Shown: in pieces, positions 41,514 through 50,229 of the stretch
Position numbering within the stretch: the first letter of the stretch is position 1
How the letters are laid out: each line of letters begins with the position of its first letter
Assembly: GCF_003999975.1 (NCBI RefSeq)
Contig: NZ_RJAC01000012.1
Location: 62,001 to 126,000, forward strand
Reading direction: 5' to 3'
Length of the DNA: 64,000 nucleotides
Origin: Actinoplanes solisilvae
GTDB taxonomy: Bacteria; Actinomycetota; Actinomycetes; Mycobacteriales; Micromonosporaceae
Notes under the pieces: model-generated
What the model saw: only the letters and a program-made list of their open reading frames with translations
What the model was told of the DNA's origin: nothing
Databases searched by the model: none
Program-made: the position numbers and the translations under genes

Positions 41514-43580
41514 GTGGCATCGAGCAGGACATATGTGGATCCGGGCAGCGTGCTCGCACGCACCGCTCGCGAGATGCTCGTCGCCCATGCCGGAGGCCGC
41601 GGCCCTTCGGACGCGATGACGCACTGCCCGACCTGCGGGGAACGACTGCCCTGCGCCCGGGGGCGGGCCGCCGCCGAGGTGGTGACGGCGGCGGGACTCG
41701 CCGACGACTCCGGGCTGATCACCGCTTCCCGCCAGGGGCTGGGGGAGCCGTACGGGGCGCCGGGGACGGGCTTCGACTTCGGCGCGGCGACGGCTTTCGG
41801 TTCGTCCGATGCGCCTGCTTCGCCCACGGCCTTCGGGTCCGCCGAGCTGCTCGAGCCGCCCGGGTCCGCTGATGCGCTGGTGCCGCCGGACACGCGGGTG
41901 CCGCCGGACACGCGGGTTTCGCCTGACTCGCTGGTGTCGCCGACGGCCTTCGGGTCGCCGATCGTTCTCGAGGGGCCTGTTCCATCCGGGGCTGTCGCCG
42001 TCGAGCCTCCGGTCGTGGACGAGCCGGTGCGATCCGAATACCGGCCTCGGCGGGCCGCCCCGGAGGACCCGAGCGAGAGCTTGCCGGTGGATCGGGGCGA
42101 CGGCGGCGAGAACGCGGCGACCGGGCTGGGGCAGCGTCCGGCCGTGGGCGCTGTATCCGACGCCGAACCGCCGAGCGGCCTGGGAGGTCGGGACGGCGGC
42201 CCGGCGGTGGGTCCGGGGTATCGCGATGCCTTGCGGGCGGGGCCGGTGGACGTGTCGTTCGCCTCGGCCTCGCCGCCCGGCAGCGACGTGGCGCGGGAGC
42301 CGAGCGGGCTGCGTCCGCCGGTGGAGACAGCCAGGCCGATCTCCGGCGGCGGTTTGCCGGAGCCGGCCGTACTGCCCGCGCCCGGGGAAATCGTCGCTGC
42401 TCAGGGGCCGGTCGCGGACGACATCCCGCCCAGGACGCCGGTCGCCGTGCCCGTGAAGGGTGAAGCGGAGGCGGGTTCCACGACGGCGGAGATCGAAGCG
42501 GTCAAGGAAGCCGGGCCGCCGCCGAAGCCGATGCCGCCGTTGCCCGCGAACTGGCATCAGAACCGTCCGCTGGACGCTCCCCGGTTCGTGCCGGCGCGAC
42601 CGGTGCCGCCGCGTCCTCCCGGCAGTACCGCGCCCAAGGGCCCGGCTCCGTTGGCCCCGCTCTCCGACGCGGCGCGGCCGCAGATCTCCGTTCCGCGGAC
42701 GCCAGTGGGGACCGGCGGCCCGCAGGGATCACCGACCGAGGGGCTGCCACCCGGATCCACACCGGACGTGCCCGCGTCGACAGGACTCGAAGCGGTGTCG
42801 CCGGCCGACGCCGGGGTTCCCTCCGCCGCGCCGGCTGGACCGGAACCGTCGGGCCTGCGGGGACGAGCCGTCACCCCGACGCCGACCGGTCCGCCGGCTG
42901 TTCCGGCTGTTCCGGGTGGCGAGCCCTCGGGACTGTCCGGTCACCACGCCGGTCCGTCGGACGACGAGCCGTCGGGGCTCCCCGGCGCAACCGCGAAGCT
43001 CGCCCCGGCTCAGCCACCGGCGGCACCGTCCGACCAGGGGCCTTCCGGCCTTCCCGGCAGGTCAGGCCGTGGAGGTCCGGCCCCGGTCCCGGCGGCTCCG
43101 GCTCAGGGACCGCTCGGCCCGGCAACGGCGAACCAAGCAGCCTCCGGCCGGGCGCATCCCGGGGATGCCGCGACGGGAACGAGCGGTTTGCCGGGACTGG
43201 GCAACAACTCGGCCCGGTTCGGTGGATCCGGTCCGGAGCAGAACGCCGCGCCCCGCGCCGCGATGCCACCGACCCGTGCCCCGCTCGAGGTGCCCAACAT
43301 GGGCCAGGTCAACCGCCCGCTCGAGGGTGGTCCCACCGCACCGGATCCTCAAGTCCCGCCCCCCGCGCCGGGCACTCAAATGCCGCCCCCCGCGCCGAGC
43401 ACTCAAATGCCGCCCACCGCGCCGGGCCCTCAGATCCCGCCCGCGGGGCCGCAGCCCGCACCGGACACAGGCCGGCCCTCCGCCGATTCCGCCCTCCGCC
43501 CGCCGCGGCCCAAGCTGGAAGCACCCAATATGGGACAGGTCAACAAACCGCCCGCCGACGGCGGCTCACCGGAACGGTGA
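41514..43580 (+). CDS. long Pro/Gly/Ser-rich low-complexity protein with N-terminal Cys motif
   Basis: A protein of about 688 residues. The N terminus has an ordered helix (VLARTAREMLVAHAGGRGP) and a cysteine cluster CPTCGERLPC that may bind zinc. The rest is disordered, made of repeated short motifs: at least six copies of PSGLxG, several PPDTRV units, and near the end PPPAPGTQMPP repeats. A PNMGQVN motif occurs twice, around 600 and again just before the stop. Codon use stays typical, so it is real coding sequence. The start is uncertain: a GTG at 41466 is in frame; the one here follows G-rich GGGAG sequence. Function unknown; perhaps a scaffold or surface-linked protein. Confidence 0.6.
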   Translation: MASSRTYVDPGSVLARTAREMLVAHAGGRGPSDAMTHCPTCGERLPCARGRAAAEVVTAAGLADDSGLITASRQGLGEPYGAPGTGFDFGAATAFGSSDAPASPTAFGSAELLEPPGSADALVPPDTRVPPDTRVSPDSLVSPTAFGSPIVLEGPVPSGAVAVEPPVVDEPVRSEYRPRRAAPEDPSESLPVDRGDGGENAATGLGQRPAVGAVSDAEPPSGLGGRDGGPAVGPGYRDALRAGPVDVSFASASPPGSDVAREPSGLRPPVETARPISGGGLPEPAVLPAPGEIVAAQGPVADDIPPRTPVAVPVKGEAEAGSTTAEIEAVKEAGPPPKPMPPLPANWHQNRPLDAPRFVPARPVPPRPPGSTAPKGPAPLAPLSDAARPQISVPRTPVGTGGPQGSPTEGLPPGSTPDVPASTGLEAVSPADAGVPSAAPAGPEPSGLRGRAVTPTPTGPPAVPAVPGGEPSGLSGHHAGPSDDEPSGLPGATAKLAPAQPPAAPSDQGPSGLPGRSGRGGPAPVPAAPAQGPLGPATANQAASGRAHPGDAATGTSGLPGLGNNSARFGGSGPEQNAAPRAAMPPTRAPLEVPNMGQVNRPLEGGPTAPDPQVPPPAPGTQMPPPAPSTQMPPTAPGPQIPPAGPQPAPDTGRPSADSALRPPRPKLEAPNMGQVNKPPADGGSPER

Positions 43581-43738
43581 AGTCTCGAAGGGAACGGTGT
43601 TTGAGCGACGCGAACCACGGGCAGTAGCGATTCTGTTCGGCGACCGGCCCCGGCCGGGCGCCACGATTCAACGGCCTCAGACACGGCTGAGCGGCAAAGC
43701 TCCCTGTCGCCTCCGGAGCCGCCGAGGGGGGATCCCCG

Positions 43739-44866
43739 ATGCCGGAGCGCGACCTGCTGGAGCGCGGCGGTCTGGAAGACCTGGACACCGCCGCCATCGC
43801 CTGTTTCGTGCAGTCCGCGAGCGCCACCGACGACGGGCGCGAAGCCTTGCGGGAGTCCCTGACCCGGCTGTGCCTGCCGTTCGCCGGCCGGCTCGCCCGG
43901 CGCTACCGGGGCCGCGGCGAGTCCTTCGAGGACATCGAGCAGGTCGCCCGGCTCGGGCTGGTCAAGGCGATCGACCGCTACGACCCGGAGCGGGGCTCCT
44001 TCACGGCGTACGCGGTCATCACCATCTCGGGCGAGATCAAGCGGCACTTCCGGGACAAGACCTGGGGTGTCCACGTGCCCCGGCGGGTGCAGGACCTCAG
44101 CCTCGAGGTCGGGCACGCCACCATGGCCATGACCGGCACCCTTTCCCGTACGCCTTCTGTCGGCGAGATCGCGGAGCGGCTCGGCGTGAGCTCGGCCGCC
44201 GTGCTGGAGGCGCAGGAGTCGTCGGCCGGCTATTCGCCCTCCTCGCTGAACGCGCCGGTCGGTGGTGAGGGCGCCGCCGAGTTCGGCGACCTGATCGGTG
44301 ATCTCGACGGCCGGCTGGAACTGGTCGACGACCGGGTGACCGTGGCCGACCTGCTGCTGCGGCTGCCTCCGCGGGAGCGCCGCATGCTGGCCATGCGCTT
44401 CTACGGCAACCGCACGCAGGCGCAGATCGCCGCCGACATGGGTGTCTCCCAGATGCACGTGTCGCGGCTGCTCAGCCGGGCTCTGGCCTGGTTGCGGGAG
44501 GCGATGCTGTGCGACGTCGCGCCGCGATGGCAGGGCGCCGAGTCGCGGCCCGACCAGTACCCGGTGCGGGTCGAGATCCAGCGCGACGGCGACGTGGTGG
44601 TCGCGCGCGTGCACGGCGAGGTCGACCGGGACACGGCCGAGCGGCTGCGCCTGGGGCTGCGCCGCGCGATCGCGCAGGCCGGAGGTGATCCGGTCGTCAT
44701 CGATCTGGCGGGCGTGCCCCTGGTCGCCGCGGCCGGCATCGCCGTGCTGGTCGACGCCGCCTCGGCCGCCGCTGTCGCCGGGACCCCGCTGACCCTGACC
44801 CGTGCCCAGCCCTGCGTGGCGAGGGTCCTGGCCGTGACCGGCCTGTCCCGGCTGCTCGAAAGCTAA
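43739..44866 (+). CDS. SigB/SigF-type sigma factor fused to a STAS domain
   Basis: A 375-residue protein. Residues 1-255 form a stress-type sigma factor: region 2 (RRYRGRGESFEDIEQVARLGLVKAIDRYDPERGSFTAYAVITI), region 3 (RTPSVGEIAERLGVSSAAVLEAQE) and region 4 (LPPRERRMLAMRFYGNRTQAQIAADMGVSQMHVSRLLSRAL). A linker then leads to a STAS domain (about 275-375; VARVHGEVDRDTAERLRLGL and VIDLAGVPLVAAAGIAVLVDAA). The expected phosphorylatable serine of the STAS loop reads Val-Ala-Ala-Ala here, so it may not be switchable by phosphorylation. It ends in a four-base tail overlap with the opposite STAS-HATPase gene. Confidence 0.88.
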   Translation: MPERDLLERGGLEDLDTAAIACFVQSASATDDGREALRESLTRLCLPFAGRLARRYRGRGESFEDIEQVARLGLVKAIDRYDPERGSFTAYAVITISGEIKRHFRDKTWGVHVPRRVQDLSLEVGHATMAMTGTLSRTPSVGEIAERLGVSSAAVLEAQESSAGYSPSSLNAPVGGEGAAEFGDLIGDLDGRLELVDDRVTVADLLLRLPPRERRMLAMRFYGNRTQAQIAADMGVSQMHVSRLLSRALAWLREAMLCDVAPRWQGAESRPDQYPVRVEIQRDGDVVVARVHGEVDRDTAERLRLGLRRAIAQAGGDPVVIDLAGVPLVAAAGIAVLVDAASAAAVAGTPLTLTRAQPCVARVLAVTGLSRLLES

Positions 44867-45603
44867 CCCACGTCCGCCTGGATCCGGGTCCAGACGACCT
44901 TGCCATCGGTCACCGGCAGCACGCCCCAGGCATCGGTCAGATCCCGTACGAGTCGCAGCCCGCGCCCGCCCGGGTCGGTGATCCCGGCGTCGGTCGGCTT
45001 GGGCAGGCGCCGGGAGTGGTCCCGCACGGTCATCCCGAGCTGCCCGCCGTTGATCGGGCGCAGCGTGAAGATCATCTTGGTGTGCGCGTGCCGTACGACG
45101 TTGGCCACCAGCTCGGTCGCGATCAGCGTGGCGGTCGCGGCCAGGCCGGGCCGGTGCCACGCGCCGCAGGCCTGGGTGACGAGGTGCCGCACCTGCCGGC
45201 AGGCCTCGGGGACGGGACGCATCCGCACCCGGATGCGCGGCGGGGCGGTCTGGGCGCGGGCCGAGGTGAGGGCGGCGGCGAAGTCGTCGGAGAAGCGCAC
45301 GTCGGCGCAGTCGGGCGCGGCGGCAATCAGGGCGGCCGTCCGCGGGTCGGCGCCGCAGAGCACGACCGGCGCGTCGGGCCATTCGAGGCTCTGGCAGATG
45401 ACGGCGCTCAAGGCGGCCAGCCCGATCGGGTCGCCGATGCGCAGCCGGGCCACGTCGAGCAGCAGGACCGTGGGCTGGTCGGCGAGCCGCAGCCGGACGG
45501 CCTGCTGCAGCGCGTCGCCGGTGACCTGGTCGAGGACGCCGCTGACGTGCAGCACGGCGACCGGAAACCCCCGTTCCGGCCGGCACACGAGCTGACTCGG
45601 CAC
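44863..45603 (-). CDS. STAS-HATPase fusion, anti-sigma/antagonist-like regulator
   Basis: A 246-residue protein with an N-terminal STAS domain (FPVAVLHVSGVLDQVTGDALQQAV; VLLLDVARLRIGDPIGLAALSAVI) and a C-terminal RsbW-like HATPase (about 125-240; ATATLIATELVANVVRHAHT, ITDPGGRGLRLVRDLTDAWGV). The STAS serine site reads IGDPIGL, without the usual DSSG serine. The GTG start follows GGGGAGA; an ATG at 45621 is an alternative. Anti-sigma kinases and STAS antagonists normally are separate proteins that bind each other. Being encoded opposite a sigma-STAS fusion suggests it regulates that sigma factor. Confidence 0.82.
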   Translation of the reverse strand: MPSQLVCRPERGFPVAVLHVSGVLDQVTGDALQQAVRLRLADQPTVLLLDVARLRIGDPIGLAALSAVICQSLEWPDAPVVLCGADPRTAALIAAAPDCADVRFSDDFAAALTSARAQTAPPRIRVRMRPVPEACRQVRHLVTQACGAWHRPGLAATATLIATELVANVVRHAHTKMIFTLRPINGGQLGMTVRDHSRRLPKPTDAGITDPGGRGLRLVRDLTDAWGVLPVTDGKVVWTRIQADVG

Positions 45604-45724
45604 CCTGTCTCCCCACGTCATTCCGCCCTGCCGTGACAACGTGCCCGGCGTAACGGCGACACAAACGCTCACGGGCCCATGGTCGTGACCAACCACTCAG
45701 CAAAATGAAGTACCGTTGCCCGCC

Positions 45725-48019
45725 ATGGGTGTGTCGCAGCGGCTGAAGAGCCGGTTCCGCAAGTTTTTGCAGCGTCCGGGCACGACGGTCGATCTAGCGC
45801 CGTTCAGCCGGCGCCTGGCTGACATCGAAGCTCGCGAGGACGCGTTGCGCGAGCTCGACGACGAGGCTCTGACCAAGGCCGCCCAGGAGGCGTCCGATTT
45901 CACCGAGATCTGCGCCGTCGGCCGCGAGGCCGCCTGGCGGGCGCTCGAGCAGCGGCCCTACGACGTGCAGCTCCTCGGCGCGATGGCGCTGCTCTCGGGC
46001 AAGGTCGCCGAGATGGCCACCGGTGAGGGCAAGACCCTGACCGCCGCGATCGCGGCCTACGGGCACGTCCGCCTGGGCCACGGCCCGGTGCACGTGCTCA
46101 CCGTCAACGACTACCTGGCCCGCCGCGACGCCGAGTGGATGGCCCCGGTCTACAAGCTGCTCGGCCGCTCCGTCGGCTGGGTCACCGAGGCGTCGACCCC
46201 CGAGGAGCGCCGCGAGGCCTACCTGGCCGACATCACCTATGTCTCGGTCAGCGAGGCCGGCTTCGACTACCTGCGCGACCAGCTGGTCACCGACGTCGAA
46301 GACAGGGTGCAGCGCGAGCTCGCCACGGCGATCGTCGACGAGGCCGACTCGATCCTGATCGACGAGGCCCGCGTCCCGATGGTCCTGGCCGGCAGCATCT
46401 CCTCCGAGGCCGACCCGGTGCACAACGCCGCCGAGCTGGTGCGCGACCTGCGCGCCGGCAAGGAGTACGAGGTGGCCGAGGACGGGCGCAGCGTCGCCTT
46501 CACCGAGGCCGGCCTGAAGAAGATCGAGGAGAAGCTCGGCGGCATCGACCTCTATGCCGACGACCAGGTGCAGCAGCTCTCGGCGGTCAACGTCGCGCTG
46601 CACGCCGAGACCCTGCTGCGCCGTGACGTCGACTACATCGTGCGCAACGGCTCGGTCGAGCTGATCGACGAGATGCGCGGCCGGGTCGCCCAGCGCCGCC
46701 GGTGGCCCGACGGCCTGCAGGCCGCCGTCGAGGCGAAGGAGGGGCTGAACGCGACGGCCGAGGGCGAGGTCCTCGACACGATCACCGTGCAGGCCTACAT
46801 CGCCCTCTACAAGACGGTCTGCGGCATGACCGCGACCGCCGTGCACGTCGGCGAGCAGCTCCGCGAATACTTCAAGCTCGAGGTCGCGGTCATCCCGTCG
46901 AACGCCGAGAACATCCGCGACGACGAGCCCGACCGCATCTACTCGGCCCACGAGACCCGCGACGAGGCCCTGGTCGAAGAGATCAAGCTGGCCCACGAGA
47001 AGGGCCGCCCGGTGCTCGTCGGCACCCTCGACGTGAAGGCGTCCGAGCTGCTGGCCAAGCAGCTCGCCGCGGTCGGCGTCCCGTCGAACGTGCTGAACGC
47101 CAAGAACGACGCGGAAGAGGCGCGCATCATCGCCGAGGCGGGCGCGCTCGGCGCGGTCACCGTCTCGACCCAGATGGCCGGTCGCGGCGTCGACATCCGC
47201 CTGGGCGGCAGCGCCGAGACCGACCGCGACCAGGTGGTCGAGCTCGGCGGCCTCTACGTCATCGGCGCCGGCCGGCACGACAGCCGCCGCGTCGACGACC
47301 AGCTGCGCGGCCGCGCCGGCCGCCAGGGCGACCCCGGTGGCTCGGTCTTCTTCGTCAGCCTTGAGGACGAGCTGGTCACCCGGCACGCGGGCGACATCCT
47401 GCCGGCCTCGCCGCGCATGGACATGGACGGCGTCGTGCACGACGACCAGGTCGACTACGCGGTCGAGCACGCCCAGCGGGTCGCCGAGGGCGTCAACCAC
47501 GAGATCCACCGCAACACCTGGCGCTACAGCGTCGTGATCGAGCAGCAGCGGGTGGCCCTGGCCGAGCGCCGCGAGCGGCTGCTGACCTCCGAGGTCGCCA
47601 CGATCATGCTGCTCGAGCGCTCGCCCGAGAAGGCCAAGGAACTCGACGAGGACGTCCTGTCCGACGCGGCCCGCGCGATCGCGCTCTTCCACCTCGACCG
47701 CCTGTGGGTGGAGCACCTGGCCGAGCTGTCCGAGGTGCGTGAGGGCGTGCACCTGCGCGCGTTGGGCAAGCTCGACCCGCTCGACGAGTTCCACCGGGCC
47801 GCCGTCCCGGCGTTCCAGAAGGTGCTGCTCGAGACCGAGAGCCGCACGATCGAGACGTTCGAGGAGACCGACTTCAGCGACGGCTGGGAGCCCGACAACG
47901 CCAAGATCGTGCGCCCCAGCGCCACCTGGACCTACCTGGTGCACGACAACCCGTTCGGTTCCGAGCTCGACCGGCTCATCGCCGCCGTCGGCCGCCGGCT
48001 CGTCGGCCGCAGCGAGTAA
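45725..48019 (+). CDS. secA2: accessory Sec translocase ATPase SecA2
   Basis: A 764-residue SecA-family ATPase, clearly shorter than housekeeping SecA (about 900 or more) and lacking the C-terminal zinc-binding tail. It has Walker A MATGEGKT, VNDYLARRDAEWM, the DEAD-like box IVDEADSILIDEARVP, the preprotein-crosslinking domain, and helicase motifs VSTQMAGRGVDIRLGG and QLRGRAGRQGDPGGS. Actinobacterial SecA2 exports a small set of proteins with the SecYEG channel. The ATG used is nine bases inside an earlier TTG. A textbook terminator follows 18 bases after the stop. Confidence 0.93.
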   Translation: MGVSQRLKSRFRKFLQRPGTTVDLAPFSRRLADIEAREDALRELDDEALTKAAQEASDFTEICAVGREAAWRALEQRPYDVQLLGAMALLSGKVAEMATGEGKTLTAAIAAYGHVRLGHGPVHVLTVNDYLARRDAEWMAPVYKLLGRSVGWVTEASTPEERREAYLADITYVSVSEAGFDYLRDQLVTDVEDRVQRELATAIVDEADSILIDEARVPMVLAGSISSEADPVHNAAELVRDLRAGKEYEVAEDGRSVAFTEAGLKKIEEKLGGIDLYADDQVQQLSAVNVALHAETLLRRDVDYIVRNGSVELIDEMRGRVAQRRRWPDGLQAAVEAKEGLNATAEGEVLDTITVQAYIALYKTVCGMTATAVHVGEQLREYFKLEVAVIPSNAENIRDDEPDRIYSAHETRDEALVEEIKLAHEKGRPVLVGTLDVKASELLAKQLAAVGVPSNVLNAKNDAEEARIIAEAGALGAVTVSTQMAGRGVDIRLGGSAETDRDQVVELGGLYVIGAGRHDSRRVDDQLRGRAGRQGDPGGSVFFVSLEDELVTRHAGDILPASPRMDMDGVVHDDQVDYAVEHAQRVAEGVNHEIHRNTWRYSVVIEQQRVALAERRERLLTSEVATIMLLERSPEKAKELDEDVLSDAARAIALFHLDRLWVEHLAELSEVREGVHLRALGKLDPLDEFHRAAVPAFQKVLLETESRTIETFEETDFSDGWEPDNAKIVRPSATWTYLVHDNPFGSELDRLIAAVGRRLVGRSE

Positions 48020-48036
48020 AAACCTGAAAGACAGCG

Positions 48037-48073
48037 ATCCGGGCGTCCCGAGCGGGGCGCCCGGATTCTTTTT
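48037..48073 (+). terminator. rho-independent terminator of secA2
   Basis: A nine-base stem (ATCCGGGCG with CGCCCGGAT) encloses an inner CCC-GAGC-GGG stem-loop and is followed directly by TTCTTTTT, an unusually good U-tract for this GC content. Confidence 0.92.
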
Positions 48074-48382
48074 GCACCCCCGGCGAACAAATGGTGTGGC
48101 GCTTGTCTCAAACGGCGGGGCCGCCTACGCTCCTCAGCAGGAAAAACGTGGTCCGCGGCACATATCAGCAGGCAGACATGGGTTCGGCAACGCTTAATCA
48201 GTCTGACAGAATCTGTTACCGGAATGCATTTCCGCACGTTCGGGCAAGCGTGGAACGATTTTCCCACAGTGTGGTTGGCGGGTTGACCCGGCAACAGCGC
48301 TGACGGAAATATCAACCGCGGCTTTACGGAGGGTGATCGTTCCTATTCGGTCGCCGAAACGTATTTCAGGGGGATCAACTAA
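48074..48382 (+). other. gene-free leader of the winged-helix gene
   Basis: About 300 bases without a convincing gene. It is AT-richer than its neighbours, especially between about 48180 and 48380, as expected for a long promoter/leader. TTGACC near 48283 could be a -35 element for the downstream regulator, but no good -10 is seen. AGGGGGATCAAC precedes the next ATG. Confidence 0.5.
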
Positions 48383-48934
48383 ATGCCGGCCACAGCGCTG
48401 TCACCACGGCTCGCCCGACACGCCACCGGACAGGGTCGGGGTTCGACCGCCGTCCGCCGTCCGCCGGAACCCGCTCTGACCGTCACCGTCGCCATCCCGC
48501 TCACCGGCGACGCCATCCCGCCCCAGGCCCACCGGCTCATCGAGGCCGTTCGCGAGCTGGTCGAGGCCAGCCAGGGCACTGTCACGGTCGAGCCGGCCAT
48601 CCCGCCCCGCGAGGAGCCCGAGACGTCCGGCCCCGAGGTGCGCCTGCTGCTCGGCACCCGCCAGGTGCTCGTCGAGGGCGAGCCGCTGCCGCTCACCCGG
48701 CTCGAGTTCGACCTGCTGCTCTTCCTGGCCGAGCGGCCACGTCAGGTCTTCACCCGGGCCCAGTTGCTGACCGGCGTCTGGGGCTACGACCACACCGGCG
48801 AACGTACGGTCGACGTGCACGTGCGGCGCCTTCGTCTCAAGCTCGGCGGCGCGGCCCCGCTGATCACCACGGTCTACGGCGTCGGCTACCGCCTCTCCGA
48901 CGAGGCCGGCATCGTGATCAAGCCCAACGAGTAA
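48383..48934 (+). CDS. winged-helix regulator, OmpR/PhoB effector domain without receiver
   Basis: A 183-residue protein. The first 85 residues are Pro/Ala-rich with a helical PQAHRLIEAVRELVEASQGTVTVEP segment; no receiver aspartate domain is present. Residues 90-175 form a complete Trans_reg_C winged helix (LTRLEFDLLLFLAERPRQVFTRAQLLTGVWGY, RTVDVHVRRLRLKLGG, ITTVYGVGYRL). Such receiver-less regulators cannot be controlled by a standard histidine kinase. AGGGGGA lies before the ATG after a long AT-rich leader. Targets unknown. Confidence 0.85.
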   Translation: MPATALSPRLARHATGQGRGSTAVRRPPEPALTVTVAIPLTGDAIPPQAHRLIEAVRELVEASQGTVTVEPAIPPREEPETSGPEVRLLLGTRQVLVEGEPLPLTRLEFDLLLFLAERPRQVFTRAQLLTGVWGYDHTGERTVDVHVRRLRLKLGGAAPLITTVYGVGYRLSDEAGIVIKPNE

Positions 48935-48943
48935 ATTCTTCGG

Positions 48944-49576
48944 GTGCGCGTCCGTCCTGTCTCGGTCGAGAATCTCGTCCAGGAACTTACCGATCTTCTG
49001 ATTTGTCGGGAACCCGACAGTCACCTCCGGGTCGCCCTCGACGGCGCCCCGGCGGCCGCTCCCGGGGCCCTGGCCGACGCGCTGATCGGCCCGCTGCGCG
49101 CCCTCGGGCGTCCCGCGGTGCGCATAGACACCGCCGACTTCCTGCGACCTGCGTCACTGCGGCTGGAGTTCGGCCGGGACAATTCCGACTCGTACTACCT
49201 CGGCTGGTTCGACGAGGCCGGACTGGCACGCGAGGTGCTCGGCCCGGCCGGTCCGGGTGGCTCCGGCCGGGTGCTCACGAGGCTCTGGAACGCCGCTACC
49301 GACCGCGCCGCCCGCGAGCCCTACGTCGAGCTCCCGCCGGGGGCGATCGTGCTGGTCAGCGGGCCGTTGCTGCTCGGCGGCGGGCTCGTCTTCGACGTCA
49401 GTGTGCACCTCGAGATGTCGGCTGCGGCGCTCGTCCGGCGCACCCCGCCCGAGGACGCCTGGACGTTGCCGGCCTTCGATCGGTATGCCGAGGAGGTGGC
49501 GCCGGCCTCGTTCGCCGACGTGGTTGTCCGCGTCGATGATCCGCGCCGTCCCGCGGTCGTCGTCGAACGTTCATGA
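48944..49576 (+). CDS. uridine-kinase-like protein without a P-loop
   Basis: A 210-residue protein starting at a GTG nine bases after the regulator stop, so probably co-transcribed. The overall pattern resembles nucleoside/uridine kinase-like proteins: VENLVQELTDLLIC, LRVALDGAPAAAPGALADALI, RIDTADFLRPASLRLEFGRDNSDSYYLGWFD, VLVSGPLLLGGGLVFDVSVHLE and FDRYAEEVAP. At the place of the Walker A motif the sequence reads DGAPAAAPGALAD, with no GK[ST], so ATP binding of the normal kind is unlikely. It may be a non-catalytic or regulatory relative. Confidence 0.65.
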   Translation: MRVRPVSVENLVQELTDLLICREPDSHLRVALDGAPAAAPGALADALIGPLRALGRPAVRIDTADFLRPASLRLEFGRDNSDSYYLGWFDEAGLAREVLGPAGPGGSGRVLTRLWNAATDRAAREPYVELPPGAIVLVSGPLLLGGGLVFDVSVHLEMSAAALVRRTPPEDAWTLPAFDRYAEEVAPASFADVVVRVDDPRRPAVVVERS

Positions 49577-49741
49577 AGCGAGTCTGTAGCGCAACCAACC
49601 ACTGACAGTTATGCTCCGGTTACTTTTTCAGCGGAGGCCTCGTTTGGGATCTTCGGCGGTGGGTATCAGGCGGCACCACGGTGCGACGGGGGCCGCCTGC
49701 GGGGGACCACGGCAGGGGCAGAGGAAGGGCAGGGGGAGCGC

Positions 49742-50158
49742 ATGCTCGTCAATCAAGCGGTGATCACGGGTAAGGGTGCCGCGAAGGGGCGTACGCCGGA
49801 GGAGATCGACCAGATCCGTACGATCCTGCGCAGCCGGTTCGACGACCTGAGCACCGAGTACGACCAGGCCGTGGCCGAGAACCAGAAGCTCCGGCTGGTC
49901 GAGATCGGCGACAGCGCCGGCGACGACCAGGCCGACAGCGGCTCCAAGACGGCCGAGCGCGACGCGGCGACGTCGCTGCTGCGCACCCTCCTCGACCGGC
50001 GCACCCAGGCCGAACACGCCATGCACCGGCTCGACGAGGGCACCTACGGCAACTGCGAGGGTTGCCACAACCCGATTCCGGTGGAGCGGCTCGAGATCTT
50101 CCCGTCGGCCACCACCTGCGTGCACTGCAAGCAGAACCGGGAGCGCCGGGCCGGCTGA
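49742..50158 (+). CDS. DksA/TraR-family zinc-finger protein
   Basis: A 138-residue protein with an N-terminal coiled coil (EEIDQIRTILRSRFDDLSTEYDQAVAEN) and a C-terminal four-cysteine zinc finger: Cys105, Cys108, Cys126 and Cys129 (CEGCHNPIPVERLEIFPSATTCVHC). DksA-type proteins bind in the RNA polymerase secondary channel; in actinobacteria similar proteins adjust transcription under stress. The acidic pair at the coiled-coil tip reads GDSAGDDQADS, richer in Asp than DksA. The upstream 165 bases look non-coding; a GC hairpin terminator follows. Confidence 0.85.
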   Translation: MLVNQAVITGKGAAKGRTPEEIDQIRTILRSRFDDLSTEYDQAVAENQKLRLVEIGDSAGDDQADSGSKTAERDAATSLLRTLLDRRTQAEHAMHRLDEGTYGNCEGCHNPIPVERLEIFPSATTCVHCKQNRERRAG

Positions 50159-50172
50159 CCCAGGGACGCGAG

Positions 50173-50204
50173 AGGTCCGCCGCGCCGGCGAGCGCGGCGG
50201 ACCT
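50173..50204 (+). terminator. terminator after DksA/TraR gene
   Basis: A perfect 12-base stem (AGGTCCGCCGCG and its complement) with an eight-base loop, followed by GCTCTTT, lies 14 bases past the stop codon. Confidence 0.82.
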
Positions 50205-50229
50205 GCTCTTTCGGGGTTAGCCTGCCTCT

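Noticed and set aside
42460..44268. 602-codon Arg/Pro-rich frame overlapping the low-complexity protein and the sigma gene
   Set aside because: It runs across two better-supported genes in another frame, and its extreme Arg/Pro content is a frame-shift artefact of the GC-rich repeats.
45794..47944. Open frame of about 716 codons antisense to secA2
   Set aside because: Shadow of secA2; no start signal and no recognisable domain. Composition (Leu/Val/Asp/Gly/Arg) mirrors the opposite strand.
48091..48303. 70-codon frame in the leader of the winged-helix gene
   Set aside because: AT-rich codon positions and a mixed composition unlike neighbouring genes, no ribosome site.
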